A stretch of DNA of 46,715 nucleotides from Pararhizobium mangrovi (lineage in GTDB: Bacteria; Pseudomonadota; Alphaproteobacteria; Rhizobiales; Rhizobiaceae): positions 1 through 46,715 of the forward strand of contig NZ_VHLH01000033.1 of NCBI RefSeq assembly GCF_006516965.1, read 5' to 3'. A model generated the notes under the pieces. It was not told where the DNA came from. It worked only from the letters and a program-made list of their open reading frames with translations, and did not search any database. The stretch's first letter is position 1. Each line of letters begins with the position of its first letter. A program made the translations under genes and the position numbers. Below, in pieces: positions 1 to 7,669 of this stretch.

Positions 1-113
1 GGCACCGTCCCCATGGCGGGATAAACGACACCGTGCCCATCAGCCGCCTCGGTCTCGATCAGGACAACCTGTTGAGGCTCCACATCTAGGGAGTGCGGAC
101 TGATCCTCGAGAT

Positions 114-158
114 GGTTTGAAGGCTTCCGGGTCAGATGGCTCGATCAGTCTTCAAACC
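114..158 (-). terminator. Inverted repeat downstream of tctA, possible terminator
   Basis: Perfect 9-base arms (GGTTTGAAG at 114-122 and CTTCAAACC at 150-158) flank a 27-base centre, lying just past the minus-strand tctA stop at 186. An alternative pairing also exists, in which ACTGATC-type sequence near 99-110 pairs with GATCAGT near 143-149. A run of ten G (165-174) separates the repeat from tctA. There is no U-tract, so rho-independent function is uncertain. Bases 1-113 show no recognisable gene. Confidence 0.3.
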
Positions 159-185
159 TTCTTCGGGGGGGGGGCGGTCGCTCCG

Positions 186-1718
186 TCAGTCCGGATCGGC
201 GCCGTAGGTCTCTGCCGGAGGGGCTGGCTTGAAGTACCGTGCGAAGAGGATCGGCAAGATGAAGCCGGCGATCGCCAGCGTCCACAGGCCGATCGAAAGC
301 CACGTGCCGACGAGCGTGCTCCAGTCACCGTTCGAGATCGTCATGGCGCGTCGAAGGTTGGCTTCCATCTGGTTGCCGAGCAAGACGCCCATGATGACCG
401 GAACGAGCGGTACATCGAGCTTGCGCAAGACCCACCCAAGCAAGCCGAAGCCGACCATCACGATCATGTCGAAGGTTGAACCGGAAATCCCGTAGATGCC
501 GACGAACGAGATCATCGCGACGGCCGGCATCAGATATTTCGTGGGCACGAGAAGCACGCGCACGAAGAGGCCGACCATCGGGATGTTGAGCGCGAGCAGC
601 ATGAAGTTGCCAATGAAGAGCGCGGCGATCAGGCCCCATACGACATCGGGGTTCGACTGGAGGAGCAATGGACTGGGCGTGATGTTCAGGGCGAGGAGCA
701 TGGCAAGGAGAACAGCCGTGGTTCCCGATCCCGGTACGCCGAGCGCGAGCATGGGAACGAGCGCCCCGCCGGCTGCGGCGTTGTTGCCGGACTCGGGTGC
801 AACCACGCCGCGCGGGTCGCCTTTCCCGAACGTTTTGTCGGTGTCCTTGAGGCGTTTCTCGAGAGCGTAGCTCATGAACGAGCCGAGCGATGCCCCGGCT
901 CCCGGCAGGACACCGGAGATGAAGCCGACGACTGTTCCGCGCGTCACCGTGCCGACCGACGCCTTCATCGTCGAAAGCGGCGGCGTCAGCCGGCCGATCG
1001 GCGGGCGCTTGTCGGCCGTATCGTGTTCCGTGCCGCGATTTTCCAGGAACACGAAAACTTCCGAAAGCGCGAAGAGGCCGACGATCGCGACGAGGAAGTT
1101 GATGCCGTCGTAGAGATGGACCTGGCCGAAGGAAAAGCGCGGCACGCCCGTCTGCCCATCGACGCCGATCATCGCGATGCCGAGCCCGAGGGCCGCGGCA
1201 AGCGCGGCCTTCGCCTGGTTGCGGCTGGAGATCCCGCCGAGTGTGGCGAATGCGAGCGTGAACAGCGCGAAATACTCGGCCGGGCCGAAGAGCAGTGCGA
1301 CCCGCACGAGCTGCGGCGCCAGGAAGACGAGGCCCCAGGTCGCGAAGAACGAGCCGACGAAGGAGGCGTAGCCCGATAGCGCGAGCGCTTCGCCGGCGCG
1401 CCCCTGTTGGGCCATCGGGTAGCCGTCGAGCGTCGTCATCACGGCCGGTTCGTCGCCCGGTATGTTCAGAAGGATCGACGAGATGCGCCCACCATACATC
1501 GCGCCGTAATAGACGCTCGTCAGCAGGATCAGAGCGGGGGTCGCCGGCAGGCCGAGCGTGAAGGCGAGCGGGATGAGGATTGCGACGCCGTTCGACGGGC
1601 CAAGGCCCGGCAGCGCGCCGATGATGGTTCCGAGAAAGCAGCCGAGAAAAGCGAGCGCAAGGTTCTCGAACGTCAACGCGACGAGGAAGCCGTGGGAAAG
1701 CGCGGCGAGTGCGTCCAT
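186..1718 (-). CDS. tctA: Tripartite tricarboxylate transporter permease TctA (copy 1)
   Basis: This is the large membrane subunit of a TTT-family secondary transporter, which works with TctB and a periplasmic TctC to import carboxylates using an ion gradient. The 510-residue product has the usual family length, about a dozen hydrophobic stretches, and the family's glycine-rich repeats (GALPGLGPSNG near residue 35 and SGVLPGAGASLG in the second half). The ATG follows the tctB stop by 11 bases, so tctC-tctB-tctA form one minus-strand unit. It is very similar to the second tctA at 18242-19783, and one 119-base stretch (1342-1460) is identical in DNA to 19407-19525. The substrate cannot be read from the sequence. 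The neighbouring CoA-transferase and lyase genes suggest a carboxylate that is activated to its CoA ester. Confidence 0.93.
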   Translation of the reverse strand: MDALAALSHGFLVALTFENLALAFLGCFLGTIIGALPGLGPSNGVAILIPLAFTLGLPATPALILLTSVYYGAMYGGRISSILLNIPGDEPAVMTTLDGYPMAQQGRAGEALALSGYASFVGSFFATWGLVFLAPQLVRVALLFGPAEYFALFTLAFATLGGISSRNQAKAALAAALGLGIAMIGVDGQTGVPRFSFGQVHLYDGINFLVAIVGLFALSEVFVFLENRGTEHDTADKRPPIGRLTPPLSTMKASVGTVTRGTVVGFISGVLPGAGASLGSFMSYALEKRLKDTDKTFGKGDPRGVVAPESGNNAAAGGALVPMLALGVPGSGTTAVLLAMLLALNITPSPLLLQSNPDVVWGLIAALFIGNFMLLALNIPMVGLFVRVLLVPTKYLMPAVAMISFVGIYGISGSTFDMIVMVGFGLLGWVLRKLDVPLVPVIMGVLLGNQMEANLRRAMTISNGDWSTLVGTWLSIGLWTLAIAGFILPILFARYFKPAPPAETYGADPD

Positions 1719-1729
1719 GAGGAGCCGTC

Positions 1730-2161
1730 CTAGAAGCCTAAAATGCCGCGGGCGAGCGACAGTCCGAGAATGAGGTGAAAGATGACGTAGATCCCGATGG
1801 AGATCGCGATACCGGCGATCACGGACGCGGGGATCGACGCGCCAAGGCGCCAGGCGAGGTAGGCCGATACGACTGCGGTGGGGATCACGAAGCCGATGCT
1901 CGGCAACATCATCGCGTAGGCGATCATTACGGCCGCCGCCATCGAGATCTCTAGGAAACGCGGAGCCGCCGGCCAGACCGGATCGCCGTCGGGCCGCAGG
2001 AGGATCACGAGGCTGGAGATGCCGAGCACCGCGCCGATGATGATCGGGAACGTCTTCGGCCCGATCGGATCGGAGACGAAACTCTCCTGGATCAGTGTCG
2101 CCTGCCAGATGTAGAAGGCGGCGAGAAGCATGCCGAGCCCACCGAAGATGCGGTCGCTCAT
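1730..2161 (-). CDS. tctB: Tripartite tricarboxylate transporter small membrane subunit TctB (copy 1)
   Basis: TctB is the small four-helix membrane subunit of the TTT transporter. The 143-residue product shows four hydrophobic segments and ends in a helix rich in Ile and Gly. I chose the ATG at 2161 (protein beginning MSDRIFGG) rather than the one 12 bases upstream, because a GGAGGG Shine-Dalgarno sits just ahead of it and the paralogue at 19858-20289 begins with the same residues and has the same length. It lies between tctC and tctA on the same strand. A strong intercistronic hairpin (2210-2246) separates it from tctC. Confidence 0.9.
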   Translation of the reverse strand: MSDRIFGGLGMLLAAFYIWQATLIQESFVSDPIGPKTFPIIIGAVLGISSLVILLRPDGDPVWPAAPRFLEISMAAAVMIAYAMMLPSIGFVIPTAVVSAYLAWRLGASIPASVIAGIAISIGIYVIFHLILGLSLARGILGF

Positions 2162-2209
2162 GTTGCCCTCCATCGGGCAGGTGTTGCCGGTTCGAAGAAA
2201 GCGGAAATC

Positions 2210-2246
2210 CGATCGGGGCGAGTGCGGCGAAGCCTCGCCCCGATCG
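2210..2246 (-). promoter_or_regulatory. Intercistronic hairpin between tctC and tctB (copy 1)
   Basis: Perfect 13-base arms (CGATCGGGGCGAG at 2210-2222, CTCGCCCCGATCG at 2234-2246) enclose an 11-base loop in the gap between the tctC stop and the tctB start. No U-run follows. Such hairpins commonly protect the upstream binding-protein mRNA or attenuate read-through, keeping the binding protein in excess over the membrane subunits. The second TTT cluster has an unrelated hairpin in the same place. Confidence 0.6.
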
Positions 2247-2258
2247 CGTAGGTGAGCC

Positions 2259-3251
2259 TTACTTGATCAGGCCGATTTCGCGCGAAAGATCCTGGATGTC
2301 GGAGATCGATCCCTTCACGAAGGATTCGAACTTCGCACCACTGAGGTCGAGCGGCGCGAGGTTGTTCTGCGCCATGATCTTCTTCCACTCGTCCGACTTG
2401 TAGACCTTGTCGATGGCCCCGACCCAGTACTCGTAGGCGGCGTCCGACATGTTGCCGGGACCGTAGAAGCCGCGCCAGTTGGCGCCCACCACATCGATGC
2501 CCTCTTCCTTCGCGGTCGGGAACTTCGACATGTCACCCTTCAGGCGCTCGGGAGCGAGCACGGCGAGCACGCGGATGTCTCCGGACTTCACGAAGCCGTT
2601 CGCCTCGGATGCATCGCCGGAGAAGGCCTGGATCTTACCGGCAAGGAGCTGGGTGATCGCTTCGCCGCCGCCTTCGAACGGCACGTACTTGATCGAACGC
2701 ACGTCGGAGATGCCGTCCTTCTTCGCAAGAAGCAGGATCTTCAGGTGGTCCCAGCCGCCGACGGCCGATCCGCCGGCGAAGGCGATCGACGAGGGATCCT
2801 TCTTCACCTTGTCCATGAGTTCGCTCAGCGATTTGATCGGCGAATTCTTGGACACGGCAACGACGCCGTAATCCGCGCCGACCGACCCGATCCACCGGAC
2901 CTAATCCATCGTATTGCCGGGAAAGGCATTTTCGCCAAGCCGCGTTGCTGTCGCGGAGGATGCCGCGACGATCAGGTTGTTGTCCTTGTCGCGCTTGTTC
3001 ACGACCTCGGCATAGGCGACGCCGCCACTGGCGCCGGTGAGGTTCGTCACCTGCATGGTGCCTGGAATGATCTTCAGGTCCCGCAGGGTCTTGCCGACCT
3101 GGCGGCACGTGAAGTCCCAGCCGCCACCGGGAGCAGCCGGCGCGATGCATTCGGTGCTGCCGGGGTCGAATGCGTTCGCCGAGGCGAACGGCAGAGCCGC
3201 GAACACGGCGCCTGCAATCACGACCGTCCGGAATAAAGAAGAGATTGGCAT
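2259..3251 (-). pseudogene. tctC: TctC-family periplasmic binding protein (copy 1), interrupted by an amber codon
   Basis: The reading frame encodes a Bug/TctC-type solute receptor with a signal peptide (MPISSLFRTVVIAG, then a hydrophobic core ending ASA-NA), starting at ATG 3251 behind a GGGAGG Shine-Dalgarno. At 2901-2903 the frame carries TAG. The paralogue at 20396-21379 has Gln (CAG) here, in the context MDQVRWIGS. The frame is otherwise open and conserved on both sides (VRWIGS directly after the stop, then GGSAVGGWDHLK), so one C-to-T change explains the break and there is no frameshift. Full-length product would be about 330 residues. A truncated 117-residue protein would lack most of the fold, so the transporter is probably inactive unless the stop is suppressed, the paralogue substitutes, or the base is a sequencing error. 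Confidence 0.9.
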
Positions 3252-3301
3252 GTTGATCCTCCCATTGTGAATGATGGTTCCTGGCTTGCTGCCAGACAGC
3301 G

Positions 3302-4495
3302 TCAAACGGCACCGCTTTCGTAAAGATGGTCGATCTCGTCCGTGCGGTATCCGAGCTCCTCGAGAATGGACGTGTTGTCCTGACCCAATGTCGGCGGCGG
3401 TGTGTTCACCGTCGGTGCCTTGCCGTCGAACTTCATTCCCGGCCCGACCACGGAAACCGGTCGGTCGACACCGGGTACGGAGGGGAACGTCTCCACCATG
3501 CCGCGCTCGCGGATCAACGGGTGATCGAGGACCTGCGGAACGGAAAGGATCGGGCCCGCCGGGACGCCAATGGCGTTCAGTTCATCGACCCATTCGGCCG
3601 CAGGGCGGGTCTTGAGCGACTTTTCGAGTTCATCCCGCAAGGCGAAGCGGTTTGCCTTGCGATGTTCGCGCGTCGCGAAGCGCTCGTCCGAGAGCAGATC
3701 CGCGCGATCGATGTGTCGCACGAGGGCGTTCCACTGCTCGTCCTTGTTCGCCGCGATGTTGATGACGCCGTCCTCGGCGGCGAACGCGCCGGAGGGTGCC
3801 GAGGTCAGGTTCTCGTTGCCGTTCGCCGTTGGAGGTACGCCGGCGATCAGCCAGTTCGAGACGGCCCAGCCCATTGTCGCGAGAACGGCTTCCAGCATCG
3901 AGACATCGATGAAGGTGCCACGTTCCTTGGCGTTCAAAGCCGATGCGATCGCAAAAGCGGCCGTCATTCCGCCGATCGTGTCGGCAATCGGATATCCGAC
4001 ACGAAGGGGTGCCGTCGCCTCGTCGCCGGTGATCGACATCACGCCCGACGCCCCCTGAATGATCTGATCGTAGGCCGGTCGATCGCTCCAGTCGCCATCC
4101 TGACCGAAGCCGGAAATGGCGCAGTAGATCAACCGGGGGTTCACCGTACGCAGCGTCTCGTAGCCGACGCCGAGCCGGTCCATCACGCCCGGGCGGTAGT
4201 TCTCGACGAGGACGTCCGCCGTAGCCACAAGACGGCGAAGGACTTCCTTGCCTTCCGGAGATTTCAGATTGATCGTGACCGACTTCTTTCCAGCGTTCTG
4301 AGCGAGAAAGGAAACCCCCATGTTCGCGTCGTTGAGACCAGCATCGGCACCAAGTTGGCGTGCCAGGTCGCCCCTGCCGGGTGCCTCGACCTTGATCACC
4401 TCGGCGCCCATATGGGAGAGCTGATGACAGCAGAACGGCCCCGCGAGCACGTTCGTCAGGTCGAGCACGCGGATGGACTGCAATGTTTCCGTCAC
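3302..4495 (-). CDS. Class III (CaiB/BaiF family) CoA-transferase
   Basis: This 397-residue protein transfers CoA between carboxylic acids through an enzyme-bound anhydride. The N-terminus (LDLTNVLAGPFCCHQLSHMGAEVIKVE) and the VENYRPGVMDRLG segment are typical of the formyl-CoA transferase family, and Asp172 (IADTIGG) aligns with the catalytic Asp169 of formyl-CoA transferase. The GTG at 4495 was chosen because a GAGGAA ribosome-binding site precedes it; an upstream ATG at 4585 would add 30 residues unlike the family. It is divergent from an IclR regulator and 50 bases from the broken tctC. The likely role is activation of an imported acid for the lyase encoded at 5470-6414. The exact substrate is unknown. 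Confidence 0.88.
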   Translation of the reverse strand: MTETLQSIRVLDLTNVLAGPFCCHQLSHMGAEVIKVEAPGRGDLARQLGADAGLNDANMGVSFLAQNAGKKSVTINLKSPEGKEVLRRLVATADVLVENYRPGVMDRLGVGYETLRTVNPRLIYCAISGFGQDGDWSDRPAYDQIIQGASGVMSITGDEATAPLRVGYPIADTIGGMTAAFAIASALNAKERGTFIDVSMLEAVLATMGWAVSNWLIAGVPPTANGNENLTSAPSGAFAAEDGVINIAANKDEQWNALVRHIDRADLLSDERFATREHRKANRFALRDELEKSLKTRPAAEWVDELNAIGVPAGPILSVPQVLDHPLIRERGMVETFPSVPGVDRPVSVVGPGMKFDGKAPTVNTPPPTLGQDNTSILEELGYRTDEIDHLYESGAV

Positions 4496-4539
4496 GGTTA
4501 TTCCTCGTTGATGTCTTGAAGGGTTAGGAGCGAAACGGT

Positions 4540-4556
4540 ATTCGTGCAACACGAAT
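4540..4556. promoter_or_regulatory. Perfect palindrome, candidate IclR operator
   Basis: ATTCGTG and CACGAAT form perfect 7-base arms around CAA in the 90-base gap between the divergent CoA-transferase and iclR genes. Its position suits an operator controlling both genes. Binding is inferred, not shown. Confidence 0.5.
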
Positions 4557-4564
4557 GCAATCCG

Positions 4565-4581
4565 GTTCTGTCCAGTAGAAC
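4565..4581. promoter_or_regulatory. GTTC-N9-GAAC palindrome, candidate IclR operator
   Basis: GTTCT and AGAAC arms flank seven bases just upstream of the preferred iclR ATG at 4586. The same GTTC-N9-GAAC layout recurs in front of the second IclR gene (39077-39093). A related but imperfect element (GGTTCTGCCAGG...ACC, 5439-5456) lies ahead of the HMG-CoA-lyase-like gene. Confidence 0.5.
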
Positions 4582-4585
4582 GCAC

Positions 4586-5278
4586 ATGTCATTGGATCGT
4601 GTCACGAAGGAACACCGGGTCGAGTCGGTGGAAAGGGCGCTTTCGATACTCGAAGCGTTCTCGGATCGCCGGCGGAACCTTGCGTTGAGCGAACTGGCCG
4701 ACGAGACAGGGTTGTACAAGAGCACGATCCTGCGGCTGGCCTCGTCGCTTGAACGATACGGTTACCTTCGCCGCGACGACGCTTCCCGTTTTCGGTTGGG
4801 GCCAAGCCTTTGGCGGCTCGGTTCGATCTACCGACAGGATTTCGGCCTGGGCGAACACATACGGCCGGTATTGCGCCGGCTCGTGACGGCAACTGGCGAA
4901 ACCGCCTCGTTCTACGTGCTCGAAATGGACGAGCGACTATGCCTCTACCGCGAAAACTCGCCGAATAGCGTTCGGCATCATCTGGAAGAAGGTTCGCGGC
5001 TCTCGTTGGATCGCGGGGCCGCCGGTCACGTGCTCCGTGCCTACGGTGCGGGCAGCGGGAACGCACAGCAGCTGCTTCGCCCCGATGGCGGATGTATCTC
5101 GGTGGGCGAGCGCAATCCGGATATCGCGGCGGTCGCCGCGCCGGTTCATGATCGTGACGGCGCGTTACATGGGGCGCTCGCCGTATCAGGCTTGCGCAGC
5201 CGGTTCGATGCAGAACGGCGTACGCACGCGCTCGAACTGGTTCTCGAAGCATGCAGGGAACTGGGCACGGTGGCGTGA
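4586..5278 (+). CDS. IclR family transcriptional regulator
   Basis: The protein has an N-terminal winged helix-turn-helix (SVERALSILEAF near residue 10, SELADETGLYKSTILRLASSLERYGYL thereafter) and a C-terminal GAF-like effector domain (RGAAGHVLRA, then a conserved-type C-terminal LEACREL helix). It is about 230 residues, usual for IclR. I prefer the ATG at 4586. A GTG at 4544 would also be in frame but overlaps a palindrome likely to be an operator. It lies between a divergent CoA-transferase and a co-oriented lyase/crotonase pair, which makes it the likely local regulator responding to the pathway acid or its CoA ester. Confidence 0.88.
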   Translation: MSLDRVTKEHRVESVERALSILEAFSDRRRNLALSELADETGLYKSTILRLASSLERYGYLRRDDASRFRLGPSLWRLGSIYRQDFGLGEHIRPVLRRLVTATGETASFYVLEMDERLCLYRENSPNSVRHHLEEGSRLSLDRGAAGHVLRAYGAGSGNAQQLLRPDGGCISVGERNPDIAAVAAPVHDRDGALHGALAVSGLRSRFDAERRTHALELVLEACRELGTVA

Positions 5279-5393
5279 CCTGGCGATGGGGTTCCGATCT
5301 CCGTAGCCTACGGTTCCATCTGATCCGTAGCGTCATTCGAGCATTGAGAGCGATCACCGCTCCGGTCGGGCGGACCCACAATGTCGCGTCTGC

Positions 5394-5456
5394 TTGACAA
5401 CCCGCATGGCGGCTACGAAATTCTGTCTAGCGAACTATGGTTCTGCCAGGCGGACC
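5394..5456 (+). promoter_or_regulatory. Possible promoter and operator of the lyase-crotonase pair
   Basis: A consensus-like TTGACA lies at 5394-5399 in the 191-base gap ahead of the lyase gene. A weak GAAATT at 17-base spacing could serve as the -10 box. Downstream, 5439-5456 carries an imperfect palindrome beginning GGTTCTGCCAGG, resembling the element at 4564-4581. This is positional inference only. Confidence 0.3.
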
Positions 5457-5469
5457 GAAGGGGTAAATA

Positions 5470-6414
5470 ATGGACGTGACGATAAGCGAGGTTGGGCCGC
5501 GCGACGGTCTTCAAAGCATCGAGCGAACCATGTCAACGACGCTCAAGGTCGCTTGGATCAGGGCGCTCGCCGCTTCCGGTCTGCGCGAGATCGAGGTGGG
5601 GTCGTTCGTTTCACCGCGCCTCCTTCCGCAGATGGCCGATTGTGGCGACGTCGTCCGCGCCCTACACAGCGATACGGAAAATCCCCCCGCGTTCGACATT
5701 CTCGCGCTCGTTCCGAACCTGAAAGGCGCCGAGGCCGCCATCGCGGCCGGTGTGACGCGCGTGTCGGTGCCGATCTCCGCATCCGAGACGCATTCGCGCC
5801 GCAACATCAACCGGACGACCGACGAAGCGATCGCGGAATTCGCACGGATCTGCGCCCACCATCGCGAACACGGCGGCGTCTCGGAATGCACGGGCGTCGA
5901 AGCCGGTATTTCGACGGCGTTCGGCTGCACCTACGAGGGCGTGGTCGACGAGGATCGCGTGATCGACATTGCGGTGAAGCTCGCGGAAGCGGGCGCTGAA
6001 AGCGTCGGGCTCTCCGACACGACGGGCTACGCCAATCCGGCGCAGGTAAAACGCCTGTTCACGCGGCTTGATGCGGAGATCGGCGAACGGGCAGGCGGCG
6101 CTCATTTCCACAACACGCGCGGACAGGGCCTCGCGAACGTGGTGGCCGCCCTCGAGGCGGGCGTACGGACCTTCGACAGTTCGCAGGCCGGCCTTGGCGG
6201 ATGCCCGTACGCACCGGGTGCCAGCGGCAACATCGTGACGGAGGATCTCGTGTTCCTGCTCGAAGCGATGGGTCTCGATACCGGCATTCGCATGGATGCA
6301 CTGCTTGCCGCGCGCGACGTTCTTCGCGAGGCCCTTCCGGGCGAGCCGCTCTACGGCAACGTTCCCGATGCGGGCCTGCCGCTCGGCTTCCGCTACGCAC
6401 ACGAGGCCGCCTGA
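5470..6414 (+). CDS. Hydroxymethylglutaryl-CoA lyase family protein
   Basis: This DRE-TIM metallolyase of 314 residues cleaves a 3-hydroxy-acyl-CoA such as HMG-CoA into acetyl-CoA (or pyruvate) and a second product. The catalytic set known from human HMG-CoA lyase is visible: Arg11-Asp12 in GPRDGLQ, the metal-binding His212 and His214 in AHFHNTRG, the signature loop AGLGGCPYAPGASGN with Cys245, and Asn253. The start has an AGGGG ribosome-binding site. The stop is three bases from the next gene's ATG, so the two are cotranscribed. Related lyases act on citramalyl-CoA and other methyl-branched substrates, so the true substrate is open. The CoA-transferase nearby would supply the thioester. Confidence 0.9.
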   Translation: MDVTISEVGPRDGLQSIERTMSTTLKVAWIRALAASGLREIEVGSFVSPRLLPQMADCGDVVRALHSDTENPPAFDILALVPNLKGAEAAIAAGVTRVSVPISASETHSRRNINRTTDEAIAEFARICAHHREHGGVSECTGVEAGISTAFGCTYEGVVDEDRVIDIAVKLAEAGAESVGLSDTTGYANPAQVKRLFTRLDAEIGERAGGAHFHNTRGQGLANVVAALEAGVRTFDSSQAGLGGCPYAPGASGNIVTEDLVFLLEAMGLDTGIRMDALLAARDVLREALPGEPLYGNVPDAGLPLGFRYAHEAA

Positions 6415-6417
6415 GCC

Positions 6418-7206
6418 ATGACCGGAACGCTTCGCGTCGAGCGGTTCGAGGGATGGGCGCGGCTGACGCTCGATCGTCCCGCCAAGCGCAACGCGCTCGA
6501 CCGGGCACTGCGTATGGCGCTTTCGAAGGAACTGGAGGCGTTGCGCGGGGAAGCGAGCGCCGTGGTGCTGGCTGCGAACGGCGACGTCTTTTGTGCAGGG
6601 CTGGACCTGAAGGAGCGCGAAGCTGACAAGGCGCAGGGCGACCGCGACAGCGCGAATGACGAATGGCGCGCTCTGGCGTTGCTGCTGCGCGAACATCCGG
6701 CGATCATCGTTACGGCCGTGACAGGCCTTGCGATCGGCGCAGGCGCGACGCTCGTCGGCGTCAGCGATCTGGCGATCGCGAGCGACGACGCAGCCTTGCG
6801 GTTGCCGGAAGCCGCGCTCGGAAGCTACGCGGCGCTTTCCGGGCCGGTGACACAACCCGAATTGTCGCGAAAGCGGGCGGCGTGGCTGCTGCTTTCGAAC
6901 GAGGATGTTCCGGCAGCGGATGCCCTGGCGTGGGGCCTCGTCAACGAGGTTCGACCACGTGATACCGTCGTCGCGCGTGCGGGGGAACTCGCAACCCGGA
7001 TTGCGGGCTACGATCGCGCCGTCGTCGAGGAGATCAAGCGCGCTCTCGACAGCGCGCCTTCCGCCATGCGCAATCTCACCGGTTCGCTCGATTTCGGCCA
7101 AGCGGTAAACAGGCGGATCCGTTCGCGGACGGATGCTGCCGACCGGGAACTGGCGCGCTTCGCCACCGAGGGACCGAAACGGTCGAGCACCATGGACGAC
7201 GGGTAG
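6418..7206 (+). CDS. Enoyl-CoA hydratase/isomerase (crotonase) family protein
   Basis: The 262-residue protein has the crotonase fold hallmarks: the oxyanion-hole segment FCAGLDL near residue 60 and GLAIGAGATL near 107. At the position of the first catalytic glutamate of enoyl-CoA hydratase (Glu144 in rat) it has Thr111, while the second (Glu164) is kept as Glu131 in LPEAALG. A single acid is seen in some isomerases, hydrolases and one-glutamate hydratases, so simple hydration should not be assumed. It starts three bases after the lyase gene and is surely in the same transcript. A methylglutaconyl-CoA or mesaconyl/itaconyl-type hydratase role would fit the neighbours but is inference. Confidence 0.85.
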   Translation: MTGTLRVERFEGWARLTLDRPAKRNALDRALRMALSKELEALRGEASAVVLAANGDVFCAGLDLKEREADKAQGDRDSANDEWRALALLLREHPAIIVTAVTGLAIGAGATLVGVSDLAIASDDAALRLPEAALGSYAALSGPVTQPELSRKRAAWLLLSNEDVPAADALAWGLVNEVRPRDTVVARAGELATRIAGYDRAVVEEIKRALDSAPSAMRNLTGSLDFGQAVNRRIRSRTDAADRELARFATEGPKRSSTMDDG

Positions 7207-7294
7207 CGTACGACCGATCGAAAGCGACGAGGCCGAATGAATGTGACGGACGATACGGCCAAATGACCGACTTCCAGCTTTACCTTGATCATAA

Positions 7295-7510
7295 TTCCAA
7301 AAATGGAAAGGCCTTGTCACTCAGGCTGGCAACGGGCCCTTTCTTGAGCATTTTTACGATCTCGCATGTCGGGCGGAACGGTACCAGCATGCGTTCGGCT
7401 TCGACATGCCGCGCCTCGAAGCGTGATCTGCGTTCGACTGGCTCGTTGAGGAAACGTCGGAGATCATGGTCGCATGGAGCGCATACGTGAGAGAGTTCGA
7501 AGCGTTGTAA
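7295..7510 (+). pseudogene. Unidentified decayed coding remnant
   Basis: The 463-base gap 7207-7669 holds no intact gene. The frame from 7295 to the TAA at 7508-7510 reads like real protein (FLEHFYDLACRAERYQHAF, then AFDWLVEETSEIMVAW), interrupted by one TGA at 7424-7426. No start or ribosome-binding site is visible. I do not recognise the family. It appears to be the tail of a lost gene. The rest of the gap shows nothing I can name. Confidence 0.35.
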
Positions 7511-7669
7511 GCGCAATCGGGGCAGGCGAGCGAACGGGCGGTAACTTTGGGAGGGTGCTGCGTCAGGCAGAGGCGCACTGAACGCGATCGATGTGCAAGC
7601 CATCCGCCAGCAAATCGGTCGCCCAAGTGTCGACGACGGTCTTGTCGGTCGCAAAGACGACTCGTGACG

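Noticed and set aside
2901-2903. Amber codon in tctC as a pyrrolysine or programmed read-through site
   Set aside because: The paralogue has ordinary Gln here, no recoding element is visible, and TctC proteins are not known to use pyrrolysine. A nonsense mutation or read error is simpler.
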